Assembly (NCBI GenBank): GCA_015680685.1
Contig: MNCI01004661.1
Location: 331,956 to 395,955 of the forward strand
Length of the DNA stretch: 64,000 bases
Source of the DNA: Gnetum montanum
Taxonomy: Eukaryota > Streptophyta > Gnetopsida > Gnetales > Gnetaceae
Direction of reading: 5' to 3'
The notes under the pieces were generated by a model. That model ran no database searches. It was not told the DNA's origin and was given only the letters and a program-made list of their open reading frames with translations. Positions 32,634 through 44,240 of the stretch are shown in pieces. Every line of letters begins with the position of its first letter. The stretch's first letter is position 1. A program made the position numbers and the translations under genes.

Positions 32634-34710
32634 TAACCCCATGACTAAATAAAAACTTGTCCTCGAGTCAAACAAAGTGAGGAATAAGTTCATTCAATTA
32701 CAAACAATGGATAGGTATGGGATTATTGAATGACCATGGACTATTTCATGTCGTAGTGTGGGATTAAAAAAAATTGGACACAGACACAAAATACAAAAAC
32801 TTGTGGAACTCATGTGGTTCCCAGTGGTGGTGGCTCCTCCATGGGTGCCTTTCCTTTATCTTGCGCTCCAGGCTTCCGAGATTGATACTGTTGAAGAAGC
32901 ACTTGAAGTTTCTCCTCTTCTGTTTGAGGATCATGAGTCATCCATGCTAATGTTCCAATGTTTGATGGATTCAGTACTTCCCATGAACATAGTAGCTGCG
33001 GGAACACTTGATTAGTCTTGACATACCATGCCGCAAATAGCCATCGTTCCTCTTCATAGGTTCTGGCCCTAACCACTCTACCTTTTGCTTTGCCAAATTA
33101 TAAAGTGATAAGAGTTTTCTAATGGTTGTTGAATGATTGTGCCTCCTGCTCTACATGTTCTGCATGAGGTCCTTGGCCTCTACCTCCTTTTAGGCATTTA
33201 GCTGCACCTTGAGAAAGTCCTCCTTGTTGTCCTCTTTTAGGGGCCATCTATAATCACACAAGGACCGATTGTTAGTAAGGTTGTTTAAAGAAATTCGGTT
33301 ATCTTATACCTTACTCATTGCCTTTAATAAATGTTTAATTCATTGCTCAGTGTGATTCTAGGGTTAGATATTTTTCAAGGAAGTTGCCCTAAAAGTTTAA
33401 TGTTGGACTTGATCTATTTAGGTGACACATAAAAGGACATGTAATGGTTTTGAGGAACATTTGATAAAATAATGACAAAGGAAAGAATAGATTTAACAAT
33501 AGAGTACTTGGAGGGTATAAAATAATGTGGTGGTGTGCAACAAGTACAAATTACAAAATTCATGCAAGTGGGTCCTCCCCAAAGCAGGTTCCAACCTATA
33601 ATGCCCTTGTGTAACCACACCTTAAACTGTCCGTAGGCACTAGAAGGGTTAAATGCAACCCACACCTGTGCAACAAAACACACACATGTTAAACACCACT
33701 GTTATGAGGTATGAATTCTATGCCACACAAGACACCAATTAAAAGTACTTAGATGAGATGAATTATAGAAGGGATTGCAGAGATCGGGACGTGAGGTAAC
33801 TTACCTTGAACATAATGAATCCTAAGTGTTGTGTGTGATTAAAGTACCATTAGCCTTTCACTCCAAGATCAAAACCAAGTCCATACCTTTGATCAGTGAC
33901 ATTGCATTGTTTCATCCCAATGATAGACAACCATAAGATCATCATGATAGCAAGGCATACGATCACTTTGTGTTTTGTGCAAGGGAGGAGTGATTCAAAT
34001 TTGTTTGTGGCACGTTTCTCTTGGTTTTTTTTTCCGCTTCATTTCTTATCTTTCCCCTTGCTTTTCTTTTTCTCTTTCCTCTCTCCTTTTCTTTCCTTGA
34101 CTTTTTCTTCTTTCGGCTACTTTTTGCACTTTGTCCTTTCCAAAAGTGATGTGGAGAAGCTGCCAACCTTCAAGCATGGATGCATGTCTTTCTAGTGGGA
34201 CCCCCCAAAACAACATTGAATTTCTTTATTGAGTGCCTTTATTACAACTCTTACTCCCATTTTTTGTTAGATCTACAAGGATCTTAGTACAACCAAGTTG
34301 CATAATAGCACCTACAGATGTCACCAAAGAGAATCCACAAGTCCCCTTAATGTCACACCCTTTTCGTTCCCTCTTAGTTCGTCACTTTTCGCTCTGGGCA
34401 TAATGAGTACAAAGTTACTTGAAGTTTTAATGATAACAAGAATATCATCATACCCAGAGTAGAACCTCTTATTAATAAAATGGGTCGGTGAATGGTGTGG
34501 GCTCACTATCCAGATAATTAGTTCCTTGTAACTCAATAACATAGAACAACACCTCAATTGATTGGTTACATGAGTGAATTACTCATAGATGAGATTACCC
34601 ACAAAAAGATAAAACAAAAAATTGAAAGATGAAAAATTAGAAAATCAAAAATCAAAAAACAAAAAATTATAAAACCAAAGAAAAACAAAAACATTTACTA
34701 ATTCCACTTG
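32634..34710 (-). repeat. Element D 3' internal region
   Basis: Homologous to the non-coding 3' regions of A and B: GTGGGTCCTCCCCAAAGCAGG (33569), ATGTCTTTCTAGTGGGACC (34183) and CCTTAATGTCACACCCTTTTC (34345). A C/T-rich tract (34010-34130) and an A-rich tract (34600-34700) are present. Frames of 85-99 codons here have no family match and are probably chance. Confidence 0.5.
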
Positions 34711-35600
34711 TTAGAATGGGCGGTGTCCCCCATGATTGAACCTTGGATCATGGCGAGAATTAATAAATGGAAAGTTTGGATCCATGCATATTGGAACTAC
34801 TGGAGTTTGGTCATATCCAAACCATAGGGTGTCTTTTGCTATGGTGGCAAGAATGTACCCAAATTGGGGTTCAAACACTTGATTATAACAGGCATAGTGG
34901 GGAAAATTATAAGATGTGATCATGTGATAAGAGGTTGACCCATTATGGCACCCATGATCATAAGACTGTATGCAAGGATCGATATGTCTACCCACGTTGT
35001 TATATTCATTGGGTTGTATGGTTGTTGGAGTATTGATTAGTGGCTTGAATAAGGTAACAGGAGGTGTTAAGTTTGAAGAGGAAGGTGCGTCACAGTATTG
35101 AGCTTGTGTTGAGTTGGAGGATGCAGTGGTTTTAGAGCTGTGCTATCTCTTTCTACAGCCATGCCTAAAAAAAGGATGATTCTAACATTGTGGAGGACTT
35201 CCACTACTATTTATAGTAGTAGCACAAGTAATGTTTGTGGGTTGGTGCTGTGGTGCAAAACCTTCTGGTACTAGTAGCGATGATGTAGAAGGAGGTGGAG
35301 GATGAGAATATTGAGAGCAAGGAGAAGTATAAGGAACACGAGGTGGTGATCCTGTAGGAGAGGACATGGGTTGATGATACTTGGGAGAATGATAATGATG
35401 AGGTGAAACAAAGGATGTTGATCCAGTTGGAGAAATGGAGTGTTGAAAATAATAAGCACTTGATTTCAGGTGATACGAAGGGTGTGGCCAAGTTGGCGAT
35501 GGCCTCCCCCATGACTTGGGGTTTTGCCACTACAGTTGAGCATAGTGTTGGCACATTTTGGCCATTTCATGGAACAGGTGGACTTATTTGCAAATGGTGA
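34711..35600 (-). pseudogene. Element D Pro/Ser/Tyr-rich frame (gag tail-like)
   Basis: Minus-strand frames rich in Pro, Ser, His, Tyr and Asn, for example SSPTGSPPRVPYTSPCSQYSHPPPPSTSS (about 35367-35281) and PRFNHGGHRPF at the end. Several stops and shifts break it. Its position after gag, and the similar Pro/Tyr-rich stretch at 14302-14526 in element A, suggest the gag C-terminal tail. No enzyme motif is present. Confidence 0.4.
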
Positions 35601-36480
35601 GGTATAGAATCCTAATGAACTGAAACTATTGAAGGAGGATTATGCGCTTTCACGTGAAGAATTCTGCAACAGTTAACTGACCATGAAGTTGGAATGGCAT
35701 ATGCAAGAGATTGTAGCTACATTTATAGGGAATTATCCATCTTGATGTCATGAGCAGAAATTGCAGCGCAAATTTTGAATGATTAATTTCATGACTTGCT
35801 CAAGAATCATAATTTGATGGTTCTCAAGTCGCCTCACTGGAATGTATCCGTAGAAAGAGAAGACAGTTTCATGTTTCTGAGATTGGCTTTCATAGTGAGA
35901 AATGGTTTTCATACCCTCTGTCGTACTTTTCCACTACCTTGTCATCCTCCCATTGCTTGTTTGTTGTCTCTGTTAACATTATCGCAATGATCAATGATTG
36001 ATTAATGCTATAAACGTGGCTAAACACAAATGTGACATGAACAAAAAAAGAAAAATTACAATGCCGCATGACACAGAAGGTGCTCCGTGTTATGAAAAGG
36101 AATCAGGATATTTGAACCGAATTTCATAGCAAAAATGCTCTGCAATTCATGCCTGACAGATTTCTGGTAGTGGAGGATGAAAATGTAGTGAATCTATCAT
36201 CATAATTTTAGATGATTCTCTTCAGTGAAGGAAGAAGAATTTGACTCGGCATGGCTTCAGCTCTACAGTAGCTCAGGGTTGCTCTTGGGGCTCTAGTTTT
36301 TCACTTTGATTGACGTGTTGGGCTTGGATCTGATGCCGCTCAGTTGAATATTACAGAGGTTTATTGAATAACCATGCTTGCAGTAACAATCTTGATGGAA
36401 TCCAGGACCATCTTCCTTATTGGGAAAAATAAAACGTGATAGTTAAGTGGAGATGTTTCTTGCAAAGCCAGAAGACATAT
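35601..36480. other. Foreign DNA inside element D, unassigned
   Basis: Not homologous to elements A or B. It has a more even base composition than the surrounding retroelement DNA. No clear frame. It leads into the PPR fragment and was probably acquired with it. Confidence 0.35.
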
Positions 36481-36725
36481 GAATGATACCAGCGAAGGTG
36501 CACATTGTTCAGCAAGTCTTCGGATGGCAACCACAAGCGAGAAGCAATTACATAGACCACCATGCTCACTGAATATGCACAAAACAGCCCTGTGTAGGAA
36601 GCCCTTAAGCTATTTCAGTGGATGCACAAAGCCCGCATGAAGCTGAACCAGTTCACATTTGCCAGCATTCTCAAATCAGTTTCAATAATCGGTGATCTTG
36701 CATCTGGAAAAGAGGGTTATGGGCG
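36481..36725 (+). pseudogene. PPR gene fragment captured in element D
   Basis: The plus strand translates as REAIT*TTMLTEYAQNSPV*EALKLF followed by QWMHKARMKLNQFTFASILKSVSIIGDLASGK, which matches the PLS-type pentatricopeptide repeat pattern (WTTMI..YAQNG..EEALKLF..M...G..LNQFTFASILKA...L..L..GK). About two repeats are left, with two in-frame stops. Intact PPR proteins bind organelle RNA. The fragment lies antisense to the retroelement. Nonfunctional. Confidence 0.65.
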
Positions 36726-37141
36726 ATGTTGAACGAGGTGCAGCACTCATACACCTTACACACATGAAAGCTGAAAGAGCTTGTGGCTCTATGTCACAGG
36801 CACACCCAAACTTTTCTGGAGGATTCGTGGCATACGCTGCAGTCGGCCATGCTGGTGCAGCGGAGGGAGCTGGCCGTTGAACGTGTTATGAGGTTCACCG
36901 CGGTCTTCATGGCGTTCCAAGACAGACACTATGGCGACGTGAACAATGAGTGCAACGTGTTTCTAGAGGAATTCTTCAGTGTTCTTCTCTTCTACACAGA
37001 CATGGCCAGACAAAGAGATGCCGCAGATCAGGGAAGCATTTAATGTTTTTAACGACTTTATAACCAAGTATGAAGATCACACGTGGTCCAGAATGTGGAT
37101 TAATTTCATGGTTTTATCACTTAATTATACAGACAAGACGG
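36726..37141 (+). other. Unidentified open stretch after the PPR fragment
   Basis: An 86-codon plus-strand frame (36783-37043) has a balanced composition and protein-like blocks (ELAVERVMRFTAVFMAFQD, NVFLEEFFSVLLFYTDMAR). It is unlike the low-complexity frames around it and could be a second captured gene piece. The family is not recognised and no function is proposed. Confidence 0.3.
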
Positions 37142-38400
37142 TGTAAGCATCAAGTTAGGGGCCAACGATATAACTCCCCAATAGATCCTAATAACTCTAT
37201 TATATATATATATAACAAGTGACTTTTGTATTTTTATAGTGATAATAACTTCTTATAGAAGTCATAACCTCCTGTGGTAGTTATAACTAATTTTCTATAA
37301 TGTTGTAACCACTACAAAGGCCACTTGTCAACTACAACTTTTTTATCTCCACAATGGCCACTTGGCAACTGAATGGACCACTTGGCAACTAAATGGGACA
37401 CTTGTCAACTATAGCTTTTTTATCTCTATGGTGGTTATAACCACCCAAAATGTTTGTAACTTACCTAAATACCTATGAGACCCTATAAAAGGGCTTCAAG
37501 GGAAGGAAGGAAAGGGGGTCTCACTTTGGGTCTTGGTGGCTAAGAAAAGGAGCATTGGAAAAGAAGACATTGTGAAAGATTGCTTGTAAGATGACTTGTT
37601 AAAGACAACATTTCAGCCTCTTTGTCATAGTCCTATGAGTTATGTTTATTTTTTATTTTGTTTAAATTGTTTAGCTAGTGGTTTAGATAGTATCATGCTT
37701 GGCAAGTAATTTTGGGATTTTTAGATTACTCTTATTGTTCTTGTTGCATGATAGAAAATTTCTATTTAAATTTTTCCATAGAAGAGCTTGTGCTTAAAAG
37801 CCTTAAGAGCATTTTAGTAGTAAATTTTGTTATTGTGCAATGTATAAGAACCGCTATTGAGATTGTTGTAAGAGAGCCTTTGCATGTAGTCAAGCCGTTG
37901 AACGATTTAATAGTCAAGAGGGTTCAAAAAATCTTTGGTATTTTGATAGGACCAGAATAGCTTCTTTTATCTTTAAAGTGGATCTCCGTAGTATTTCAAT
38001 CAAAAATTGTCAAATATTTGGTTCTGTTGAATGCAATTGTTGACATCCATTATCTAGCCAAAATAGAGTCTGGTATGTGATAGTTTACGCAGCAATTTTT
38101 TTTGGGTAGCATAGTAGGATTGTCTTGAAGAAATTGCTTATTTGAGCCTTGGAAGTTAGAACAATTCGTAGTTATTGAATTTGGGATAACTTTATTGCGA
38201 AGTGTTTACTCGTATCATTTTACCTTGTTTAAACATTTGAGATCTTTACACAAATCTGCTTTCTTTTTCTCTTCTTTCTATTTCCATTGAATCTCGCTCT
38301 ATTTCTAGTTTTCTTGTGGAACTATCTCTTTCTCTAGGGAAAATTAGGAGTAGATTCGCAGAGTTGTGCTCAAATTTTTTTGCAAAACTTTATTTGTTAC
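37142..38400 (+). mobile_element. Copia-like LTR (putative)
   Basis: Starts TGTAAGCATCAAG and ends TTTGTTACA, about 1259 bp, with a TATA box CTATAAAAGGGC at 37482-37493. The next bases (AGTAGGTATTATAAGG) resemble a decayed GGTATCAGAGC initiator-Met primer site. Units of GGCCACTTG.CAACTA..A repeat near 37320-37400. No target duplication was found. If correct, it is a separate insertion into the foreign block of element D. Confidence 0.4.
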
Positions 38401-38639
38401 AAGTAGGTATTATAAGGACCGCATAAACTAGGCAATTGAATAGAATAAGAACTCTTAACAACTCACAGTACTTTGCAAATTTGGCTGAATCTCTTTAACA
38501 TAAGTCATTTATAGTTTTACACATGACTCAATCGTTTCATTTTTCACAACAACACACCGCAACAGCACATACACATACTCACATTAACTACTGAGTCTAT
38601 TGGAGGTATCTGGGCCTTGGTGTTGCTAGAGACAAGCAA

Positions 38640-40143
38640 GCACCTAAATCTTGTTCAAGGACACTCGTTGGCAGTCGCGTACCAAACGGTCGCCAACACA
38701 TAGTACTGAGGCTGGAAAGAATCTACCCATGGATAATATGATGAGTTCTGGAATTACCCATAAAGTTGTGGGATAGGAATGCACCCAACCATGTACTTCT
38801 GTACGAAATCTGGCTGTAACATTCTTCCCCAATGCTCATGTAGATGTGACAAGATTGGGCATTGGCCTTTTGGGTGATCATACAGAAAAACATCACATTG
38901 ATACTTATTTTTTGCAGTTGAGCTCTTATCCTTATTTTCTTCAACCCTTCTTTTCGATTGTCGAGTGGTGTCTTATCCTATTTCTTGGTTTGGCATGGTT
39001 TGACCTCTAATAATGTTGGCATATTCTCTGCATTTTTCATGTAACCATTCCATCATCTTATTGATCTTTGCCTCAAATTCATCTAGTGATTTTAGTATTG
39101 GCAAAGGTAGAAATGGTTTCACCTCCTCGAGGTGAGTTGATTTCTCCTCTTTATGATTATGGACCTTTGTTACTTCAAGAGTTTGATCTTGTTGAGATTT
39201 TTCAACATTCTCCCATTTGGCTATTTCTGCTTCTTCTTTTGCTACCCGCTTAATAAACTCTTGGAATTGATGGGTTTATAGTTCATATAGTTGACTTGGG
39301 GCATACATCCCTAGGGTCTCCCTTGTTTCATTACGAATCCCATCCATGATGTGGTACATTAGCCTTTCCTCAGAGAACCCATGGCCTGGGCATTTGGTTA
39401 ACAAAGAGTAATATCTTTCTAAGGCCATGTCCAAGGGTTCATGTTGTCCTTGTTTCCACTCTTGGATTTGTCTCCTTAAGGCTGACACTCTTGCATAGGT
39501 TTGATTGATATCTTTCGTTGAAGAGTTCTACCATTGTCAGCCAATGGCGAATTGATTTTGGTTTTAAAGACCTATACCATACCTTTGCTTGGCCAATGAG
39601 TGTCATAGGGAAGATCTAAAGTCTTTACCACCCATTATCAATGTTGCTCCATGCACAGGCATCATAGAAGGCTTGTAAATGATGTTGCGGGTCTAAATCA
39701 TAGCTTCCTAAAAACCTAGGAAAGTTGTTTAAATCAAGCCTGGGTAAACGGCTTTCCTTACGATGCCTACAAGATATTTGAATAGCCTTTGTTATATGCA
39801 TTAGGCTCTTAGTGGCCAACAAGGGTTCATCATCACTAAGTAGGTTGTGGGTTTGTGACTTGGGACGATGTTGTCTTTGTTCATGTTGGCGTTCTTGATT
39901 TTGCCCGTGGGTTCGATTTTTATTTCTGTGCTGACCCCTTGAGAAATAATCATTTGTGTCACAACCTAACGTAGAAAAAGCAGAGAAAGAGAGGGAACTG
40001 AAAAACTCGTCATGACTTTTGTAAGTCTTCCAATCATCCCCTGATGTACTCTTGCTACCCATTGAGAAGGTCCTAGGCCTTATGGGGCCCCTCATTCTAG
40101 GGGATGTCCCATCTTCACTAGAGGTGCCTAAGTTGGATGACAA
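38640..40143 (-). pseudogene. Element D gag, broken
   Basis: 40143-39625 is a 172-codon start: a Ser/Arg-rich N terminus, HLLSDDEPLLATKSLM, RLPRLDLNNFPRFLGSYDLDPQHHLQAFYDACAW. 39488-39276 is the capsid-type core (RRQIQEWKQGQHEPLDMALERYYSLLTKCPGHGFSEERLMYHIMDGIRNETRETL), matching the usual retrotransposon gag pattern. Near 38910-38870 a zinc-knuckle-like CDVFLYDHPKGQC has Phe where the second Cys should be. Frameshifts separate the parts. This is the best-preserved gag in the window. Confidence 0.7.
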
Positions 40144-40292
40144 AAGTCCTTGAGTATCGTTGGGGTGTTTATGAACATATGAAACTCCTACATAAGATTA
40201 ACTACTTCAAACATATTTGTTTGAAATATATACCGTTAATACCCTGTTACAACAATCTTATATGATATAACTGATCTAGATAACTAGCACCA

Positions 40293-40311
40293 TCCCCGAA
40301 AATGGTGCTAA
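40293..40311 (-). other. Primer-binding site of element D
   Basis: TTAGCACCATTTTCGGGGA on the element strand, adjoining the 5' LTR. It is a decayed version of the element A and B sites. Confidence 0.5.
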
Positions 40312-41179
40312 TGATGAGCAATGAGGTACCCCTATGCTCAACCATATGAATACGAACGTGTACACATGATCCGGTCGAACTCCATGGACAGACTAGTTGT
40401 GGCACCTAGATAGTTATACGTTGATTACAATTCACTGTCTTCCCACCTAGACTAGTATTTGCTTTGTCACGTATGGTTTAGTCTAGAGTGAGGTGTATGA
40501 TGTGGTTTCTAACACTATGCTACTCCTAAAGACAATGAGAAATAATCTTGATTAAGCTAATAAGTAACATGAAATAAGATCTAAGCTATTCTAAGTGTGA
40601 TGAGCATCCATCCTTAATCATTCGTACACATCTTGGACTTCATGTACAACGTCTGGGATTACCAAGCGCACATTACTCAAGCACTACTTGATACGCTACT
40701 AGGTTTCCATGTAGTGACTCTTAAATGTTCATGATTAAGATGTACTCATTCCACATTAACAACAAGAATAGTAAATGACGATAAAGAAAATATTAACTAG
40801 GAAAACAACAATAAATAATCAACAATTAAAGTAAATAAGAGCTAAGTGAATGCTGCAATGATGGAGTAATCTCGATCTTTATTGCCGATCATGTGTGTGT
40901 CCAAGTACATCACACTCGAACAAAGGTTTCATACAATTACAAGCATCACACTGTGGGCATGCACTTGGGAAAAGGAATCAAAAATTAACTAAAAACTAAC
41001 AAAAAGACTCCTCCTAAACACTTACCAACAAAAGCCTCCTCCCCGTGTGCCTGAGTGCTATATTTATAGGCCGACATAGGAATCATGATATCGTATCCAG
41101 GCTAAGATATCAAGTACTCGATATCTTGTACTCGATATCACGTACCTGATATCGGGGCCTAGAAAATCGTAATTCATCA
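40312..41179 (-). repeat. 5' LTR of element D
   Basis: Starts TGATGAGCAATGAGG and ends GTAATTCATCA, 868 bp. Five GATATC sites occur at 41087-41157 in spacers such as AAGTACTCGATATCTTGTACTC. The TATA box is CCTATAAATATAGC near 41059-41070 on the minus strand. It is clearly paired with 31752-32633. Confidence 0.88.
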
Positions 41180-41184
41180 AACAT

Positions 41185-41734
41185 CAGAGTCATCAAAAAT
41201 AAAATTAAAGTAATTATTCTTGCGCGTACCTTGACTACAAGACTCACCTATCTTCCACAAGATAATGTCAACTTGGCTTAGAATCTCCTTTTCCTTGTCA
41301 AAAGGTATAGAAAAATTGCAAAAAGAATGAGTCTCATACCTTTTGGTGTTTTCCTTGATCCTTGTTGAAGAAGTCCCTTGATCTTAGCCTCTCCCTTAGC
41401 TTTGATCTTTCACTCTCCATGATTAATGGGGTAGGAACACTCCTTGATCAATGACATACACCATCTTAGACTTTGAAAATATTTTGGTCCCTTTAATGAA
41501 GCTATTGATTTCTTGAATTAAAACCTTTGAGTATTAAACACTCCCTTACCTAATAAGAGATACTTGAGAATTCCTTTTCTCATTGACCTTTACTTCACCA
41601 AACCCTTCATCTTCCTTCCTCCCATGATGGCTGGAAGATATCCTTTTAATTCTCTTCAAAATAGTCAACAAATTAGTCTTCATTTCCTCCATATATCTTC
41701 TAAGCTCTTTTACATTAAGAGACTTAGGTGTCAT
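41185..41734 (-). pseudogene. Element E reading frame, right half
   Basis: Begins with a 62-codon frame (41734-41546) whose start MTPKSLNVKELRRYMEEMKTNLL is amphipathic and coiled-coil-like, as at the N terminus of some gag proteins. After stops it resumes as IILWKIGESCSQGTRKNN and runs into element D at 41185. It continues in the left half at 31746. The family is not recognised. Confidence 0.4.
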
Positions 41735-42199
41735 ACTTGAAATGACAATACGATCCTAATCAATACACAAATTCAATGCCTACAACTATTTTTCAAGATA
41801 TGAGCACAAAACATATATACCCACAACCCATTTTCTAATTATAAGTACCATATACAAACACTCAACCAATCTCACAAATATAGACACAAATGTCAAATAC
41901 TCACAAATAGGTATATACAAATCTCACACCAATAAGGTGAAATTGAACAAGAGCAAGACAATCTAAATTAGCATAAGCTAATGGGTCTTAAAAATGGGCA
42001 AAATCACAAGTACCTAACTAATTACTTCACAATTATGACAAAAGAAGGTTTTCAAACCCTAACTATGAGCTAAAAAACAAACACCTAATGGAATTTCTGC
42101 TCAAAGAATCAATCACAATGAAAATTTAATTACCCAACTCAAGGATTAAAGGGAGAAGATTGCATCTCCATGGCTAAATTGTTTCAACAAATAAACACT

Positions 42200-42632
42200 C
42201 TAATACTAATATGATAATGAGCACAACCCCTGATACCCAATTCCAACCCAATTTGCCTTGAAAATTTAAGGAATTCAAGAGCTCAAGAACTCAAAGATTA
42301 AACAAGAAAAGAACAACTTCTTTATTCATGATAAATCATAGTACAAATTCTTAGAAGCACCGAAGGACTAGAACAAAATCCAAGATAATCACTTCTTGCA
42401 ACCCAAGAGACACCAATGCTAACAATGGAGCTTCACAATAGTCTCACTTAGCATAGGACATCTCTCTTGTGCCTACACTCTTCCTCTTAATTCAAGGCAT
42501 AACAAAAGAGTAGGAGCCCCCTAATAAATAAGGCACTTTTGCCCTTTATAGGCTTCCCTTAACCATTGGGCTTTTTGTCTAATTGTTCAACTTTCATTTT
42601 AGGCATGTATCTTCTTTAAAAATCAACTTTTT
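42200..42632 (-). repeat. Right long direct repeat of element E (putative LTR)
   Basis: See the left copy at 29820-30208. Homology stops at ..AAAAATCAACTTTTTTCA, exactly where LINE coding sequence begins, which argues for a real element end at about 42632. The interval 41735-42199 is AT-rich without genes and probably belongs to the same repeat or leader. Confidence 0.45.
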
Positions 42633-42634
42633 TC

Positions 42635-44240
42635 ATGTTTGTTGATACTAATGCTAGAGTAACTATTAATGGTATATTATCAAAGGCATTTGCTCTTCAA
42701 AGATTTGTTCACCAAGGTTTTCCTCTAGCCTTGCACTTACATATTCTAGCAATAAATGCTCTTGGCTATCTAATTTAACATAAAATAGAGGAGGGATTTT
42801 TACATTGTTTAAGACTTCTAGGTGTTGGTAAATAATTTTTCAATTCTCATTTTGTTCACAACTCATGCTTTCTTGTTAAGGATTTCTTAGAAGATGTTTG
42901 GACTCTTTGTCAATATATAAATATTTTTTGTAAAGATTTAGGCTTTGTTATGAATTAGGAAAAGTCTAGTCATTATCATCATATTTTGAGTCTACAATCA
43001 TTTGATTTCCTAGTAAAGTAATTTGTACAAGATTTTTATTCAAGTTGCTTGGTATACCATTCAATCTTAATATGCCAAGAAACAAACTTTAGGAATGGGT
43101 AATCAAGACTGAATGACATCATGCTTAAGGGACTTGATCTTCCTAGTAAAGTAATTCCTACAGATAAACATTTTTAGCAAAAGTTAATTATTTAGAAATC
43201 TACATCCTGAGGGACTTGGTCTTCCTAGTATCATGTTTCAAGAAGTATCACTGTAAAATGTATTATTTAAGCAAATGAGGATAATGAGTAATGGAAAATT
43301 TTGGTTAGAAATGCTATCTCTGCTAGTTATTTTAAGCATAGCCAAAATTGGAATGTGCCTTGTTATTTGGAAGCCTTATTGAATCCTCTCAAATGTAAGA
43401 TAAGGGCTTCTCCATTTTTATCAGCAACATGGAGATCTTGGGTTCAAGTTGGATGTTATTTGTCGCTAGAGGTTAAGCTTTGCTTTGGAGGTAAAAAATT
43501 AGCAGTTCTTGGTTGGATCTTAATTCTTGTATTGCTTTAACCTTCTATAGGTTTGACATTAACTAATTGAAAGATGTTTGACCTCCTTCTATTAAGGCTC
43601 CTCTCTCTTGATTAGAGATTTGTTGTCTCCCTTTTTTATCAAGCCAGCTTGAATCAAGTTACAATTAGATCTTTGATTTTCTTGCAAATAATTGCTCTAG
43701 TTCTTTAGATTGTAACATTCTTTGTAATTAGGAGTGGATTGGAAAACATGATTTTAGAAATTATTCATGCTGCACTATGTACTATAGTACCATGCCATAG
43801 TGTAATATGTCACCATTGCCCACACTCTTAATCTTAAATCTAATATAACTCTTTTAGAGTCTTTATGGTCCAAATTTTGTTTTCGCATTTGGATTTCTTT
43901 CATACCTCTGCAAAGTAGCTTGCATTGTTTGGTGCTTTATGTTTCAAAGTCTTCCTTTAGGAAAGAGATTGGTGATTCTTGGTACTCCTTAGCCTATATG
44001 CCCACACTACTCTCAAGATGAGACATTCCTTTGTATTTTTTGGGAGTGCTCAATTGCTATTAATGGATGCATTTGGTTAAAAAGATACTTAATGATGCCT
44101 TCAATTTTGAAAAAGATTGTGTTCATACAAATTACTCTTGATGCATCGAGAAGAATTCAGCTCTTGTGAAATGCACCTAGATCCTTGCTATTCTTTGAAC
44201 TTTGAAAAATGTTATTCTTTGAACTTTGAAAAATGTTGAT
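42635..44240 (+). pseudogene. Degenerate L1-type LINE ORF2 (RT to zf-RVT)
   Basis: Plus-strand remnants run in the family's order. DTNARVTINGILSKAF..RFVHQGFPLALHLHILAINAL matches the RT block VNG..S..F...RGVRQGCPLSPLLF. HFVHNSCFLVKDFLEDVWTLCQYINIFCKDLGFVMN matches the FADD catalytic block, but with both Asp replaced. Then come LLGIPFNLNMPRN, the WKILVRNAISASYFKHSQNWNVP region (43301-43540) and the zf-RVT end QSLPLGKRLV..CPHYSQDETFLCIFWECSIA near 43944-44060. Stops and shifts occur throughout. Dead. Confidence 0.7.

Larger units (their letters stand above)
31752..41179 (-). mobile_element. Element D: full-length decayed gypsy element with foreign insert
   Basis: LTRs at 31752-32633 and 40312-41179, with AACAT on both sides (31747-31751 and 41180-41184). 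On the minus strand the order is 5' LTR, primer site (40293-40311), gag (40143 to about 38640), a foreign block (about 38600-35600), a Pro-rich frame (35600-34711), non-coding 3' DNA, polypurine tract (32634 onward) and 3' LTR. No RT or integrase is left. It belongs to the same family as A and B, but to a distinct subfamily whose GATATC spacers contain GTAC. Confidence 0.85.

Noticed and set aside
33896-34195. 99-codon Phe-rich frame
   Set aside because: Comes from a C/T-rich low-complexity tract in the element D 3' region; no real protein character.
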